From Paenibacillus turicensis (lineage in GTDB: Bacteria; Bacillota; Bacilli; Paenibacillales; Paenibacillaceae), in assembly GCF_017873435.1 (NCBI RefSeq), contig NZ_JAGGKG010000021.1:1-64000 (forward strand): 64,000 nucleotides of DNA. The letters are read 5' to 3'. Positions 8,257 through 17,403 of the stretch are shown here, piece after piece. The translations under genes were made by a program, and so were the position numbers. The notes under the pieces are model-generated. The model made no database searches and was not told where the DNA came from. It worked only from the letters and a program-made list of their open reading frames with translations. Numbering within the stretch: position 1 is the stretch's first letter; the number at the start of each line of letters is the position of its first letter.

Positions 8257-8820
8257 TTATCCCTTTGGATAAAAAACCATATTGTAAATAATACAAGGCT
8301 CTTCAAAAGGGTTGTTATAAGCATGATGAACATTAGCATGAAACCGAAGCGCTTGCTTTTCTTTCAAAATCAATTTTTGTGTGCTAACGACCATCTCTAA
8401 GCTTCCTTTCACTACAAATACATATTCCTCTACGCCATCAAGGTGTTTTTTAGATGTATGCTGACATTGCGGCTCTAATTCAATATAATAAATTTCCACA
8501 TTACGCGTAGGGTCAAAAGAAAAAATAGGAAATGCTCTCATTCGCCCATCATTTTCAATAATCGGCTCTTGGGATGGTACATCAACAATATGATATTCTT
8601 CTTCTTTTTCCTCAAATAATGAGGATAGAGGTATCTTTAAACCCACTGCAATTTTCCATAACGTTGTAATCGTTGGAGATGACTGCCCCCTTTCAATTTG
8701 CCCCAGCATAGGTTTACTAACATCTGTAAGCTTAGAAACCTCATCTAGTGTAAGATTTCTCATCGTCCTAATTTCCTTTAATCGTTCGCCGATCGTTAAC
8801 ATTGGCGGTTGCATTTCCAC
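8257..8820 (-). CDS. XRE-family regulator with C-terminal cupin domain
   Basis: A 187-residue protein with an HTH_3 domain (residues 10-65, LDEVSKLTDVSKPMLGQIERGQSSPTI) and a cupin barrel (about 105-185, HLDGVEEYVFVVKGSLEMVV). These regulators bind a small ligand in the cupin and often repress a neighbouring operon, here the methyltransferase. The ribosome site is AAGGAGGTGTGGA. A 12-bp inverted repeat covers the region just upstream of it. Confidence 0.9.
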   Translation of the reverse strand: MEMQPPMLTIGERLKEIRTMRNLTLDEVSKLTDVSKPMLGQIERGQSSPTITTLWKIAVGLKIPLSSLFEEKEEEYHIVDVPSQEPIIENDGRMRAFPIFSFDPTRNVEIYYIELEPQCQHTSKKHLDGVEEYVFVVKGSLEMVVSTQKLILKEKQALRFHANVHHAYNNPFEEPCIIYNMVFYPKG

Positions 8821-8829
8821 ACCTCCTTA

Positions 8830-8863
8830 TATGTTATATTACTTTTTTATATAATATAACATA
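8830..8863. promoter_or_regulatory. 12-bp inverted repeat, probable XRE-cupin operator
   Basis: TATGTTATATTA (8830-8841) and TAATATAACATA (8852-8863) are perfect inverted arms separated by 10 bp, immediately upstream of the ribosome site of the XRE-cupin gene. The arms contain -10-like TATATT sequences. This is a natural site for autorepression. Confidence 0.6.
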
Positions 8864-8871
8864 CAAAAATA

Positions 8872-8908
8872 CATAAAAAAAGACAAGACCACCACAAGTG
8901 ATCTTGCC
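8872..8908 (-). terminator. intrinsic terminator of the pdh operon
   Basis: On the minus strand CAAGATCAC-TTGTG-GTGGTCTTG is followed by a TTTTTTT run. It lies about 110 nt after the lpdA stop and closes the pyruvate dehydrogenase operon. Confidence 0.85.
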
Positions 8909-9020
8909 AATATAAGAGCTAATAAAAGGACAAACAATTGTTCCAAATCTAAGGAACGTGCTTACTAATTAAAGATAAAAGATTAGCTTGTTAAGCTTTT
9001 TACAACTCAGCTTCTTCAGC

Positions 9021-10436
9021 TTAGCGAGCGATAACGTGAATTGGGTGACCTTCAACCAATTCAGCAGTTTCCATAACAATTTCACCAAGTGTTGGGTGAG
9101 CATGTACGGTTAAGGCAACATCTTCAAGCGTAGCACCCATTTCAACTGCAAGGCCAAGCTCTGCAATTAAGTTGGAAGCTTCGATACCTACAATTTGCGC
9201 ACCGATTACAACATCATTGTCTGCATTCGCAACAATTTTGATGAAGCCATCTGGTTGGTTCAAGGATGTTGCACGTCCGTTACCCGCAAATGGGAATTTA
9301 CCGGATTTAACTTTGATGCCTTTTTCTTTTGCTTCTTTTTCAGTGTAACCTACGCTTGCACACTCTGGATCAGTGAAGCATACTGCAGGCATACCCTTGT
9401 AATCTACAACGGAAGGCAATCCAGAAATTGCTTCTGCTGCTACTTTACCTTCGTAAGAAGCTTTGTGTGCAAGAGCAAGACCTGGCACGATATCGCCAAT
9501 TGCGAAGATTTGAGGGTTGCTTGTGCGACCTTGGTGGTCAACTTTAACCAAACCACGATCAGTTAATTCAACGTTAGCAAGCTCAAGACCAAGATCACCA
9601 TCTGTGTTAGGACGACGACCTACAGTAACTAACAAGTAGTCTGCTGTTACTTCTTTAGCTTCACCATTTACAGTATATTTTACAGTTACGTTTTTATCAG
9701 TTTGCTCAGAGCTTTCAGCTTTAGCGTTAGTGATAATTTCGATTCCTGTTTTCTCCATGTTTTTCGCAACTAAACGAGTCATATCCTTGTCGAAACCAGG
9801 AAGAACTGCGTCTGCACCTTCAATGATGGTTACTTTTGTACCAAATTTAGAGTACATTTGACCAAGCTCAGCACCGATGTATCCACCACCGATAACAATC
9901 AAGCTAGAAGGAATTTCTTGCAAATCTAATGCTTCAGTGGAAGACAAGATACGTCCGCCAAATGGGAATGGTTTTAGCTCAATTGGACGAGAACCAGTTG
10001 CAAGGATACAATTTTTGAAGCGGTAACGTGGTGACTCATGATCGTTAAATGCACGAGCTTCAGTGTTGTTAATAAACATCACTTCACCATTAAAAACTTC
10101 AATCTTGTTGCCTTTAAGCAAGCCAGTAACACCTTGAGTCATTTTTTTAACGACACCGTTTTTGAACTCTTGAGTTTTACCAAAATCCACTTTTACATTT
10201 TCAGCTGTAATCCCGAAAGCTTCACCATGAGAAGCATTTTCGAATTGATGTGCTGCTGCGATCAAAGCTTTGGAAGGAATACATCCACGATTCAAACATA
10301 CACCGCCAAGCTCAGATTTATCTACGATAACTACTTTTTGTCCAAGTTGTGCTGCACGAATAGCTGCTACATAACCACCAGGACCAGCACCTACGACCAA
10401 TGTATCAATATCAAGAGAAGCGTCTCCTACTACCAT
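9021..10436 (-). CDS. pdhD: dihydrolipoyl dehydrogenase (E3)
   Basis: A 471-residue FAD/NAD disulfide reductase that reoxidises the dihydrolipoyl group of the E2 subunit. Visible are the FAD site GAGPGGYVAA, the redox-active GGVCLNRGCIPSK, the NAD site VIGGGYIGAELGQMY, the second FAD site FAIGDI and the active-site HAHPTLGE near the C-terminus. It is the fourth gene of the pdh operon, 4 nt after pdhC. Its ribosome site GGAGG overlaps the end of pdhC. An ATG five bases earlier runs straight into a stop, which fixes the start at 10436. Confidence 0.97.
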   Translation of the reverse strand: MVVGDASLDIDTLVVGAGPGGYVAAIRAAQLGQKVVIVDKSELGGVCLNRGCIPSKALIAAAHQFENASHGEAFGITAENVKVDFGKTQEFKNGVVKKMTQGVTGLLKGNKIEVFNGEVMFINNTEARAFNDHESPRYRFKNCILATGSRPIELKPFPFGGRILSSTEALDLQEIPSSLIVIGGGYIGAELGQMYSKFGTKVTIIEGADAVLPGFDKDMTRLVAKNMEKTGIEIITNAKAESSEQTDKNVTVKYTVNGEAKEVTADYLLVTVGRRPNTDGDLGLELANVELTDRGLVKVDHQGRTSNPQIFAIGDIVPGLALAHKASYEGKVAAEAISGLPSVVDYKGMPAVCFTDPECASVGYTEKEAKEKGIKVKSGKFPFAGNGRATSLNQPDGFIKIVANADNDVVIGAQIVGIEASNLIAELGLAVEMGATLEDVALTVHAHPTLGEIVMETAELVEGHPIHVIAR

Positions 10437-10440
10437 TACA

Positions 10441-11733
10441 TTACACCTCCATTACAAGCAACTCTGGATTAGCAAGGAGTTGTTTGATATAGTTCATAAA
10501 GTTTTGAGCAGTTGCACCATCAATTAGACGGTGGTCAAAGCTTAGGGACAATGCCATTACTGGAGCCACTACAACTTCACCATCACGAACAACTGGTTTT
10601 TCACTGATACGTCCAGTTCCAAGAATCGCTACCTCAGGGTAGTTAATGATTGGAGTAAAGAACATACCGCCAGCAGAACCGATGTTAGAGATTGAGATTG
10701 TGCTGCCTTTCATTTCGTTCGCGCTTAGTTTACCTTCACGGCCACGAAGTGCCAAGTCAGAAATGGACTCAGCGATCATCCAAATGCTCTTACGGTCAGC
10801 ATCCTTGATTACAGGAACGATCAAGCCGTTATCTGTATCTGTTGCAATACCGATATCATAGTGTTTTTTGTATACAATTTCATTGTTTACTTCATCGATA
10901 GAAGCATTCAATGCTGGGAATTTACGAGAAGCTGCAACTAATGCCTTCACGATGAATGGCAAGTAAGTTACTTTAATACCTTTTTTCTCAGCAACTGGTT
11001 TCATACGAGTACGGAAAGCAACCAATTCAGTTACATCTACTTCGTCCATGATTGTAACGTGTGGTGCTGTGTATGCGGATTTAACCATTGCATTAGAAAT
11101 TGCTTTACGGATTCCTTTGAATGGAACACGTTCTTCATCACTACCTGCAGGAATTGCAGTTGGTGCTGAAGTTTGTGGAGCTGTAGGAGCTGCTTCACTA
11201 GCTTGTGCCGCTGCTGCTGGAGCAGGAGCGCCGCCGCCATTTTTAAAGCTTTCCACATCTTCACGAGTTACTTTACCTGCTTTGCCAGTACCCGTTACTT
11301 GTGCAATATCAACACCTTGCTCACGAGCAAATTTACGCACGCTAGGAGTGGCTAACACTTCATGATTAGGTGCTGCTGGTGCATCAGCAGATGCTGCCGC
11401 AGGTGCACTTGCTGCTTCAGGAGCTTTTGCTTCTTCAGCTTGTGGCTCTTCAGCGTGATCTCCTCCACCTAACAATTGCTCAGGAATTTCACCTTCTGCA
11501 TCAATCACTGCAACGACTTGACCTACACGGAAAATTGCACCGTCAGTACCAAGTACTTCTAGCACAGTACCATTTACAGGACAAGGTACTTCTACTACTG
11601 CTTTATCATTTTGTACTTCCATAATAATATCTTCGTCAGTTACTTTATCGCCTTGCTTGATATGCATTTTAATAATTTCGCCTTCATGCAAACCTTCACC
11701 AAGCTCAGGGAAACGATATTCAAATTTTGCCAC
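10441..11733 (-). CDS. pdhC: pyruvate dehydrogenase E2, dihydrolipoamide acetyltransferase
   Basis: A 430-residue protein. It has one N-terminal lipoyl domain (residues 1-78, lipoyl Lys in [10 protein letters not shown]), an Ala/Pro/Glu-rich linker, a peripheral subunit-binding domain (about 125-160, [18 protein letters not shown]), a second Ala/Pro linker and the catalytic domain (about 200-430, ending with [15 protein letters not shown] containing the active-site His). It forms the core of the complex and transfers acetyl groups to CoA. The start is a GTG preceded by AGGAGGTCTTTCAA. Confidence 0.97.
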   Translation of the reverse strand: MAKFEYRFPELGEGLHEGEIIKMHIKQGDKVTDEDIIMEVQNDKAVVEVPCPVNGTVLEVLGTDGAIFRVGQVVAVIDAEGEIPEQLLGGGDHAEEPQAEEAKAPEAASAPAAASADAPAAPNHEVLATPSVRKFAREQGVDIAQVTGTGKAGKVTREDVESFKNGGGAPAPAAAAQASEAAPTAPQTSAPTAIPAGSDEERVPFKGIRKAISNAMVKSAYTAPHVTIMDEVDVTELVAFRTRMKPVAEKKGIKVTYLPFIVKALVAASRKFPALNASIDEVNNEIVYKKHYDIGIATDTDNGLIVPVIKDADRKSIWMIAESISDLALRGREGKLSANEMKGSTISISNIGSAGGMFFTPIINYPEVAILGTGRISEKPVVRDGEVVVAPVMALSLSFDHRLIDGATAQNFMNYIKQLLANPELLVMEV

Positions 11734-11759
11734 TTGAAAGACCTCCTATTGTCTTATTT

Positions 11760-12740
11760 TTAGAATTCAAGAACTTGGTTCACTGCAGCAATTACACGTG
11801 CTGGTGAAGGAAGCCATTGATCTTCAATTTGAGCGAATGGATATACAGTATCAGGACCTGCAACACGAAGCACTGGAGCTTCAAGGTGAAGAATTGCTTT
11901 TTCGTTAATTTGAGCAATAACCTCTGCTGCGATACCTGCTGATTTTTGTGCTTCTTGAACCACAATGACGCGGTTTGTTTTCTTAACGGAATTAACGATT
12001 GTATCAATATCTAAAGGTACAAGTGTACGAAGGTCGATAACCTCTGCTTTGACACCTTTTGTTTTTTCTAATTCTTCTGCTGCTTTAACCGCAGTATGCA
12101 CCATCATACCGTAGGCAAGGATAGTAACATCAGAACCTTCACGAACTACGTTTGCTTTACCAAGCTCAACCGTATATTCGCCTTCTGGAACTTCAGCACG
12201 GAATGCATGATATAAGTTCAAATGCTCCATGAAAAATACAGGGTCATTATCACGAATTGCAGAGATCAACAAGCCTTTTGCATCATAAGGGTTAGATGGG
12301 ATAACCAATTTAATCCCTGGAGTTTGAGCGATAATACCTTCAAGTGAATCTGTATGAAGTTCGGCTGCTTTAACACCGCCACCAAATGGAGTACGGAATA
12401 CAACTGGCGCGTTATAACGTCCACCAGAACGGAAACGCAAACGAGCTGCTTGCACTAAAATTTGGTCTAATGCTTCAAAAATAAACCCTACGAACTGGAT
12501 TTCAGCAATTGGACGGAAACCTTGAATTCCTAAACCAAAAGCTAAACCACCGATTGCAGATTCAGCAAGTGGTGTATCAAATACACGCTCTTCACCAAAA
12601 TCTTTTTGAAGACCCTCAGTTACACGGAATACACCGCCAACATGACCTACGTCTTCACCAAATATAACTACGTTTTGATCACGTTCCAACTCTACACGCA
12701 TTGCATCGCGAATTGCTTCTTTCATATTCATTTGTGCCAT
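11760..12740 (-). CDS. pdhB: pyruvate dehydrogenase E1 beta subunit
   Basis: A 326-residue transketolase-like subunit. It begins [36 protein letters not shown] and has the typical [30 protein letters not shown] segment and a C-terminal transketolase domain. It pairs with PdhA to decarboxylate pyruvate with thiamine diphosphate. It is the second gene of the operon, 48 nt after pdhA, with ribosome site GAGGAGGAAAT. Confidence 0.97.
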   Translation of the reverse strand: MAQMNMKEAIRDAMRVELERDQNVVIFGEDVGHVGGVFRVTEGLQKDFGEERVFDTPLAESAIGGLAFGLGIQGFRPIAEIQFVGFIFEALDQILVQAARLRFRSGGRYNAPVVFRTPFGGGVKAAELHTDSLEGIIAQTPGIKLVIPSNPYDAKGLLISAIRDNDPVFFMEHLNLYHAFRAEVPEGEYTVELGKANVVREGSDVTILAYGMMVHTAVKAAEELEKTKGVKAEVIDLRTLVPLDIDTIVNSVKKTNRVIVVQEAQKSAGIAAEVIAQINEKAILHLEAPVLRVAGPDTVYPFAQIEDQWLPSPARVIAAVNQVLEF

Positions 12741-12788
12741 TGCTTCATTTCCTCCTCTATTCTCAAGAACAATCAGATTGTTTAATTT

Positions 12789-13856
12789 TTATTGAAAATC
12801 TGCTTTTTGCTCTTCAAGATGTTTAGGTGTATGTTCAAACATGCTATCGATCAGTCCAGAAATTGTCATTTTTTCTGTTTGCTCTGCTTTTTTAATTTGC
12901 TCATTTACTTTTGCTTTTGCTTCTTCTTTTACGCGAGCCGTATCTTCTTCGCTCCAAAGTCCTTTTTTCTCCATGTATTTAACAAGACGGTTAATTGGGT
13001 CCTTTTCGCTCCATTCGCCTTCTTCTTCTTTAGTACGGTACTTAGAAGTATCATCAGAAAGGGAATGTGGACGATAACGATAAGTAACTGCTTCGATTAA
13101 TGTAGCACCTTCACCATTACGACCGCGTTCAGCAGCTTCTTGTACAGCACTAATTACAGCAAATACGTCCATACCATCAATTTTAACGCCACGAATACCA
13201 GCAGCTACCGCTTTATGCGCAACTGACAATGCAGCTGTCTGTTTTGAGAATGGAGTTGTAATTGCATAACCATTATTTTGTACAAAGAAAATAACTGGTA
13301 ATTTATAAACACCTGCGTAGTTAAGTGCTTCATAGAAGTCACCTTCTGAAGAACCACCATCACCTGTGTAAGTAATTGCAACATGTTTTTGTTTTTTCAA
13401 CTTGTAGCCCATTGCAATTCCCATTGCGTGAAGCACTTGCGCACCGATAATGATCTGTGGCATAAGCACGTTAACACCTTCTGGAATTTCGCCACCATGT
13501 TGATGACCACGAGAATATAAGAAAGCTTGGTAAAGCGGAAGGCCATGCCATACTAATTGAGGCATATCGCGATATCCTGGGCAAATAAAATCTTCTTTAT
13601 CTAAAGCGAACTCACTACCTACCATTGTTGCTTCTTGTCCAGAAACTGGTGCGTAAAAACCAAGACGTCCTTGACGACCTAAGTTAATTGCACGTTCGTC
13701 CCAAGTACGGGTAAAAATCATACGATAAATAAGTTCTTTTAATTGATCATCGGAAAGATTAGGTACTTTATCTTTGTTCACAATTTCGCCATCTGGCGAA
13801 AGTACGGTTAATGCTTCAACTTCCTCCGTATATACTTCATAAGGAATTTTGCTCAT
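12789..13856 (-). CDS. pdhA: pyruvate dehydrogenase E1 alpha subunit
   Basis: A 355-residue subunit carrying the thiamine-diphosphate motif TGDGGSSEGDFYEALNYAG through VQNNGYAI (the GDG-to-NN element). YRPHSLSDDTSKYR is the phosphorylation-loop segment of the family. The ATG at 13856 is preferred because GAGGTG sits 7 nt upstream; a GTG nine bases earlier is part of that ribosome site. It is the first gene of pdhABCD, the enzyme linking glycolysis to acetyl-CoA. Confidence 0.96.
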   Translation of the reverse strand: MSKIPYEVYTEEVEALTVLSPDGEIVNKDKVPNLSDDQLKELIYRMIFTRTWDERAINLGRQGRLGFYAPVSGQEATMVGSEFALDKEDFICPGYRDMPQLVWHGLPLYQAFLYSRGHQHGGEIPEGVNVLMPQIIIGAQVLHAMGIAMGYKLKKQKHVAITYTGDGGSSEGDFYEALNYAGVYKLPVIFFVQNNGYAITTPFSKQTAALSVAHKAVAAGIRGVKIDGMDVFAVISAVQEAAERGRNGEGATLIEAVTYRYRPHSLSDDTSKYRTKEEEGEWSEKDPINRLVKYMEKKGLWSEEDTARVKEEAKAKVNEQIKKAEQTEKMTISGLIDSMFEHTPKHLEEQKADFQ

Positions 13857-13908
13857 TATATTCACCTCGACAAAATATTTGATAATTCAATGTCTCTGTT
13901 ATAGAATT

Positions 13909-13938
13909 ATTATACAACTGTTTCACCGAATAAGTCAA
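13909..13938 (-). promoter_or_regulatory. sigma-A promoter of the pdh operon
   Basis: On the minus strand TTGACT (13933-13938), an 18-bp spacer and a perfect TATAAT (13909-13914) precede pdhA by about 50 nt. Confidence 0.75.
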
Positions 13939-14122
13939 AGGAAATAGCAATATTCCCCTAACATTTTTTATTTTGTATATGTAACAGCAACACTTAAATT
14001 ATATAACAGTTTTATTGCAGTTACATGAATAGATACTGTATGATTGACATATACAGGCTTAATATCAACACTAAAAAGCGAATGGTTGTAAATTATAATA
14101 TTTCTATAAGGGAGTTTTAACT

Positions 14123-14851
14123 ATGACAGAGCAGCGTTATTTAAAACGAACAATTATAAAAGAAATCATTGACAGCGAAAATTTAGGCGAAAAACGAGCA
14201 TTAAGAATCTATCTCCCCCCCGGCTATAATGAAATTCTCAGCTATCCCGTCATCTATTGTCAGGATGGCGAAGAATTTTTCAACTTTGGTCGTATTGCAA
14301 CTATTGCAAATCACCTCATATTAGATGAAGACATTGAACCCTTTATTATTGTAGGTGTTGAAGTAGATACCAAAGTTCGCACCTCAGAATATGCTCCATT
14401 TGGAGAACGCTTTGAGGCATATACGTCTTGTTTTGTTGATGAAATTATACCCTTTGTAGAACGTAATTATCCTGTAAGACGAGAAGCTTCTGAGCGAATA
14501 CTTGCTGGCGATTCATTAGGTGCAACAGTATCTTTGCATTTAGCAATGAAATATCCTCACACCTTTTCAAAAATTATTAGCTTGTCTGGTGCTTACTACG
14601 GTGCTTCTCTTGAGCTTTTAGCAGCAGAAAAGAACCTTTCTCACCTTTCTTTATTTATGATTGTAGGATTACAAGAAGACAATTACACGACAGATACAGG
14701 TACCTATAATTTTGTAGAGCTAAATCGACAAGCAAAATCATTATTAGAAGAACGTGGTGCAAAGGTTCATTATTACGAAAAAGACGGTAAGCACTTATGG
14801 GGATTTTGGCAACTAGAGCTTCCTGATGCAATAAAACATTTCCTTATGTAG
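14123..14851 (+). CDS. alpha/beta-hydrolase esterase (esterase D / enterochelin-esterase-like)
   Basis: A 242-residue putative esterase. The nucleophile elbow is AGDSLGATVSLHLA (Ser at about residue 131), the late catalytic His is in GKHLWGFW, and the N-terminal part RALRIYLPPGYNEILSYPVIYCQDGEEFFNF is characteristic of the esterase D group. There is no signal peptide, so it is cytoplasmic. It is monocistronic, with ribosome site AAGGGAGTTTTAAC, and divergent from the pdh operon. The substrate is unknown. Confidence 0.85.
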   Translation: MTEQRYLKRTIIKEIIDSENLGEKRALRIYLPPGYNEILSYPVIYCQDGEEFFNFGRIATIANHLILDEDIEPFIIVGVEVDTKVRTSEYAPFGERFEAYTSCFVDEIIPFVERNYPVRREASERILAGDSLGATVSLHLAMKYPHTFSKIISLSGAYYGASLELLAAEKNLSHLSLFMIVGLQEDNYTTDTGTYNFVELNRQAKSLLEERGAKVHYYEKDGKHLWGFWQLELPDAIKHFLM

Positions 14852-15097
14852 TAATTAGGTCTAATTAACCGATGGTGAATTTTTTCAAAAAAATAGGCTG
14901 CTCCTTAATTGATTACTATTCTCTTTGATCACGCTTACATTTTCCGTCTTTTGCAGTCCTATTCTTTTATTCTTTTCACTTAAATCTATTGTATTATCCC
15001 AGAATCAAATTGTGCAACTAGAATTTCTGAATTATACTTGGGTAAGCTAATATAAACAAATAGCTTTTAGGTATCCCTACTGAAAGGAAGTAAAGCT

Positions 15098-15739
15098 ATG
15101 TCAACTAAACGTGTTTTTATTTTTGCAGGTGGTAATATTGATGAGCATTTATTAGAAGAAATTTGTGAAGAGGATTTTATTATTGGTGCAGACCGTGGTG
15201 CCTTGTTTCTAGTAGAGCATAATATAGAGCCTAATCTAGCCATTGGAGATTTTGACTCAGTGACAGAGCAGGAATTGCAAAAAATTAAAGCACATAGCAT
15301 AGAGATGATGGCATGTGACGCTATTAATAAGGATTTAACAGATACTGAATTAGCTTACGAGCTTGCGGTGGAAAAACAGCCAAAGGAAATCATTTTAGTT
15401 GGTGCAACTGGAACAAGACTTGATCAGACTTTCGCAAACATTCAAATGATGTCAAAAGGGTTACAGCATCAAATCAAAACCTATATTATAGATAAAAATA
15501 ATTATATTACTTTAATCGGCTCCTCTTGTACAGTTGAGGCACGTGGATTCAGCTACGTCTCACTACTTCCACTAACGCCACAGGTAACTGGTATAACATT
15601 AGAGGGATTTATGTATCCTTTAAATCAAGCAACCTTAAAAATGGGACATTCTTTAGGTGTTAGCAACAAGCTTATCGGACAATCAGGTACAGTACATATA
15701 GATAGCGGATTACTACTCATTATTCAAAGTAAAGATTAA
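15098..15739 (+). CDS. thiN: thiamine pyrophosphokinase
   Basis: A 213-residue protein converting thiamine to thiamine diphosphate with ATP. Motifs are GADRGALFLVEHNIEPNLAIGDFDSV (substrate and Mg site), DLTDTELAYELA and GATGTRLDQTFANIQMM, followed by the thiamine-binding C-terminal domain. The ribosome site is GAAAGGAAGTAAAGCT. No TPP riboswitch was recognised upstream. The product supplies the cofactor used by PdhAB, though the genes are not co-transcribed. Confidence 0.92.
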   Translation: MSTKRVFIFAGGNIDEHLLEEICEEDFIIGADRGALFLVEHNIEPNLAIGDFDSVTEQELQKIKAHSIEMMACDAINKDLTDTELAYELAVEKQPKEIILVGATGTRLDQTFANIQMMSKGLQHQIKTYIIDKNNYITLIGSSCTVEARGFSYVSLLPLTPQVTGITLEGFMYPLNQATLKMGHSLGVSNKLIGQSGTVHIDSGLLLIIQSKD

Positions 15740-15784
15740 AATTAGTTACAACATTGTAACCAAGATCAAAATAGTTACTTTATT

Positions 15785-15814
15785 AAAAAACCTTATTCCA
15801 ATAAGGTTTTTTTC
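15785..15814 (+). terminator. intrinsic terminator after thiN
   Basis: AACCTTATT and AATAAGGTT form a stem around a short centre and are followed by TTTTTT, about 50 nt after the stop codon. Confidence 0.85.
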
Positions 15815-15999
15815 TATTTCTCCTTTTAAAACCACCCCATATTATTAATTTTCTGTAAACTTTAATCGTTTTTTAATAAAAGGCCTCAAAACCAAGCCCT
15901 GTAAGTAATACAGCATTACTTCCAAAATATAGGTTGTCTCAAACCTGTTATACTTTTGTTCGAACCTATCAAACAAACTAGTATTTTGGAGGTAACAAC

Positions 16000-16551
16000 A
16001 TGAAAAAGCATAACATATTCCAAAAGGTATTAACGGTAGGCATTGTGTCAACCATCGGATTCAGCACGCTACTTGCAACTGGAGCATCTGCTGCCGAAGT
16101 TTCCCCAACACCAAGCAACATTAACGCTAATATCACTACTGACATTACTGCTGATATCACAGCATCATCTAAAGCTTCTCAAATCATTAGCTATGGTAAG
16201 AAATTCATGGGGACACCATATCAATTTGGTGCTTCAACATCAACAACTAGAGTATTTGATTGCTCTTCCTTTACAAAGTATATTTTCCAAAAATACGGGA
16301 TTACATTACCACGTACATCTGTCGCACAATCCAAAGTAGGAAAAGCTGTTTCTAAAGCAAACCTTCAAGTGGGAGACCTATTATTTTTCTCAAGTGGTAG
16401 TAGAGCAAATGGCAAAAATGTTACTCATGTTGGTGTGTATGCGGGTAATGGTAAAGTTCTTCATACCTATGGATCACCTGGTGTAACATTGTCTGATCTT
16501 AACTCTGGAAATTGGAAAAAAACATATTTAAAAGCTCGTCGTGTATTATAG
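16000..16551 (+). CDS. secreted NlpC/P60 cell-wall peptidase
   Basis: A 183-residue protein with a Sec signal peptide (KKHNIFQKVLTVGIVST, hydrophobic core, cleavage near ASA-AE at about residue 31), a Thr/Ile-rich linker and an NlpC/P60 (C40) domain from about residue 62. The catalytic Cys is in FDCSSFTKYIF, and the His residues are in THVGVYAGNGKVLHTYG. It probably cleaves the gamma-D-Glu-diaminopimelate bond in peptidoglycan stem peptides. The ribosome site is TTGGAGGTAACAAC. No separate wall-binding domain is present, which is short for this family. Confidence 0.92.
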   Translation: MKKHNIFQKVLTVGIVSTIGFSTLLATGASAAEVSPTPSNINANITTDITADITASSKASQIISYGKKFMGTPYQFGASTSTTRVFDCSSFTKYIFQKYGITLPRTSVAQSKVGKAVSKANLQVGDLLFFSSGSRANGKNVTHVGVYAGNGKVLHTYGSPGVTLSDLNSGNWKKTYLKARRVL

Positions 16552-16576
16552 TATTTGAATTTTAAATTAAATGATA

Positions 16577-16620
16577 GAGAGGCGCCCATAAATGATTTTC
16601 ATTTATTGTGGCGTCTTTTT
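16577..16620 (+). terminator. intrinsic terminator after the NlpC/P60 gene
   Basis: GAGGCGCCCATAAATGA pairs with TCATTTATTGTGGCGTC with a small bulge and runs into TTTTT. It overlaps the 3' end of the convergent regulator by two bases and can serve both. Confidence 0.8.
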
Positions 16621-17296
16621 ATTGCAGCATATACCCTACCCCTCTTACGGTATGAATCAGTTTTCTTTTTCTGCCGCTATCTATTTTTTTTCTTAAATGC
16701 CGGATGTAAACATCAACGACGTTAGTATCAATTAAAAATTCGTGTCCCCAGATATCCTTTAAAATCACATCACGCTCACATACCGTATTTATCCTCTGTG
16801 CCATATATAATAACAACTCAAATTCCTTTGGGGTTAGTCTGATCATCTCTCCATTTCGATAAACACGATGACTATGGATCTGAACCAATAAATCTTCATA
16901 CCTAATTTCATTTACATTTTTCTGGGATAGCTCAAACAACGTAATAAGATTATGCATTCGAGCAATCATTTCATCAATAGGGATCTCGTTTCCTACTACA
17001 TCATTTGCACCATGCTCAAATAACAATACGTTTTCCTGACTGCCACCGTAGGCGTTAATGGCAATGAGTGGAAACATTCTGCTTGAGCGAACATATTTTA
17101 CCCAATCTAATGTTTTGTCATCTACGACAGTTGCTCGGAAAATAACAAGCTTAGGATATAAGTGGTCTTGTAGCATGTAAATAAGCTCTTCGTAAGAATA
17201 GTAATTTAAGTCAAAACCTGCTTCCTTTAACCTTTGTCGCCATTCCCCTTGCTCCTGTTTTTCTTCCTCTACCCACCAAACAATCTGCTTTTCCAT
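16619..17296 (-). CDS. OmpR-family winged-helix regulator with divergent receiver domain
   Basis: A 225-residue protein. The C-terminal Trans_reg_C winged helix (about residues 130-225) is canonical: RLTPKEFELLLYMAQRINTVCERDVILKDIWG and then VDVYIRHLRKKID. The N-terminal receiver is degenerate. The phospho-acceptor strand reads KLVIFRATVVDD with no Asp at its end, and the acidic pocket is WWVEEEKQ. No histidine kinase is adjacent. It is therefore probably an atypical, phosphorylation-independent orphan regulator. The ATG at 17296 follows AGGGGGATTATCC; upstream codons are not supported. Confidence 0.85.
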   Translation of the reverse strand: MEKQIVWWVEEEKQEQGEWRQRLKEAGFDLNYYSYEELIYMLQDHLYPKLVIFRATVVDDKTLDWVKYVRSSRMFPLIAINAYGGSQENVLLFEHGANDVVGNEIPIDEMIARMHNLITLFELSQKNVNEIRYEDLLVQIHSHRVYRNGEMIRLTPKEFELLLYMAQRINTVCERDVILKDIWGHEFLIDTNVVDVYIRHLRKKIDSGRKRKLIHTVRGVGYMLQ

Positions 17297-17403
17297 GGAT
17301 AATCCCCCTGTAATCTGAACAATCGTATGTTTAGAATTCTCCATATATAGAAAAACCATTCTCCTTCCATTTATATTTATGGATGAAGAATGGTTTTATT
17401 AGA

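Noticed and set aside
11037..11624. Several long frames on both strands in the pdhC linker
   Set aside because: They arise from Ala/Pro-rich codon bias of the E2 linker, which is clearly coding in its own frame.
14852..15097. Possible TPP riboswitch before thiN
   Set aside because: No CTGAGA-type core or matching stems could be found.
15845..16160. Minus-strand frames around the NlpC/P60 start
   Set aside because: They run antisense through a signal peptide and promoter region and show no family features.
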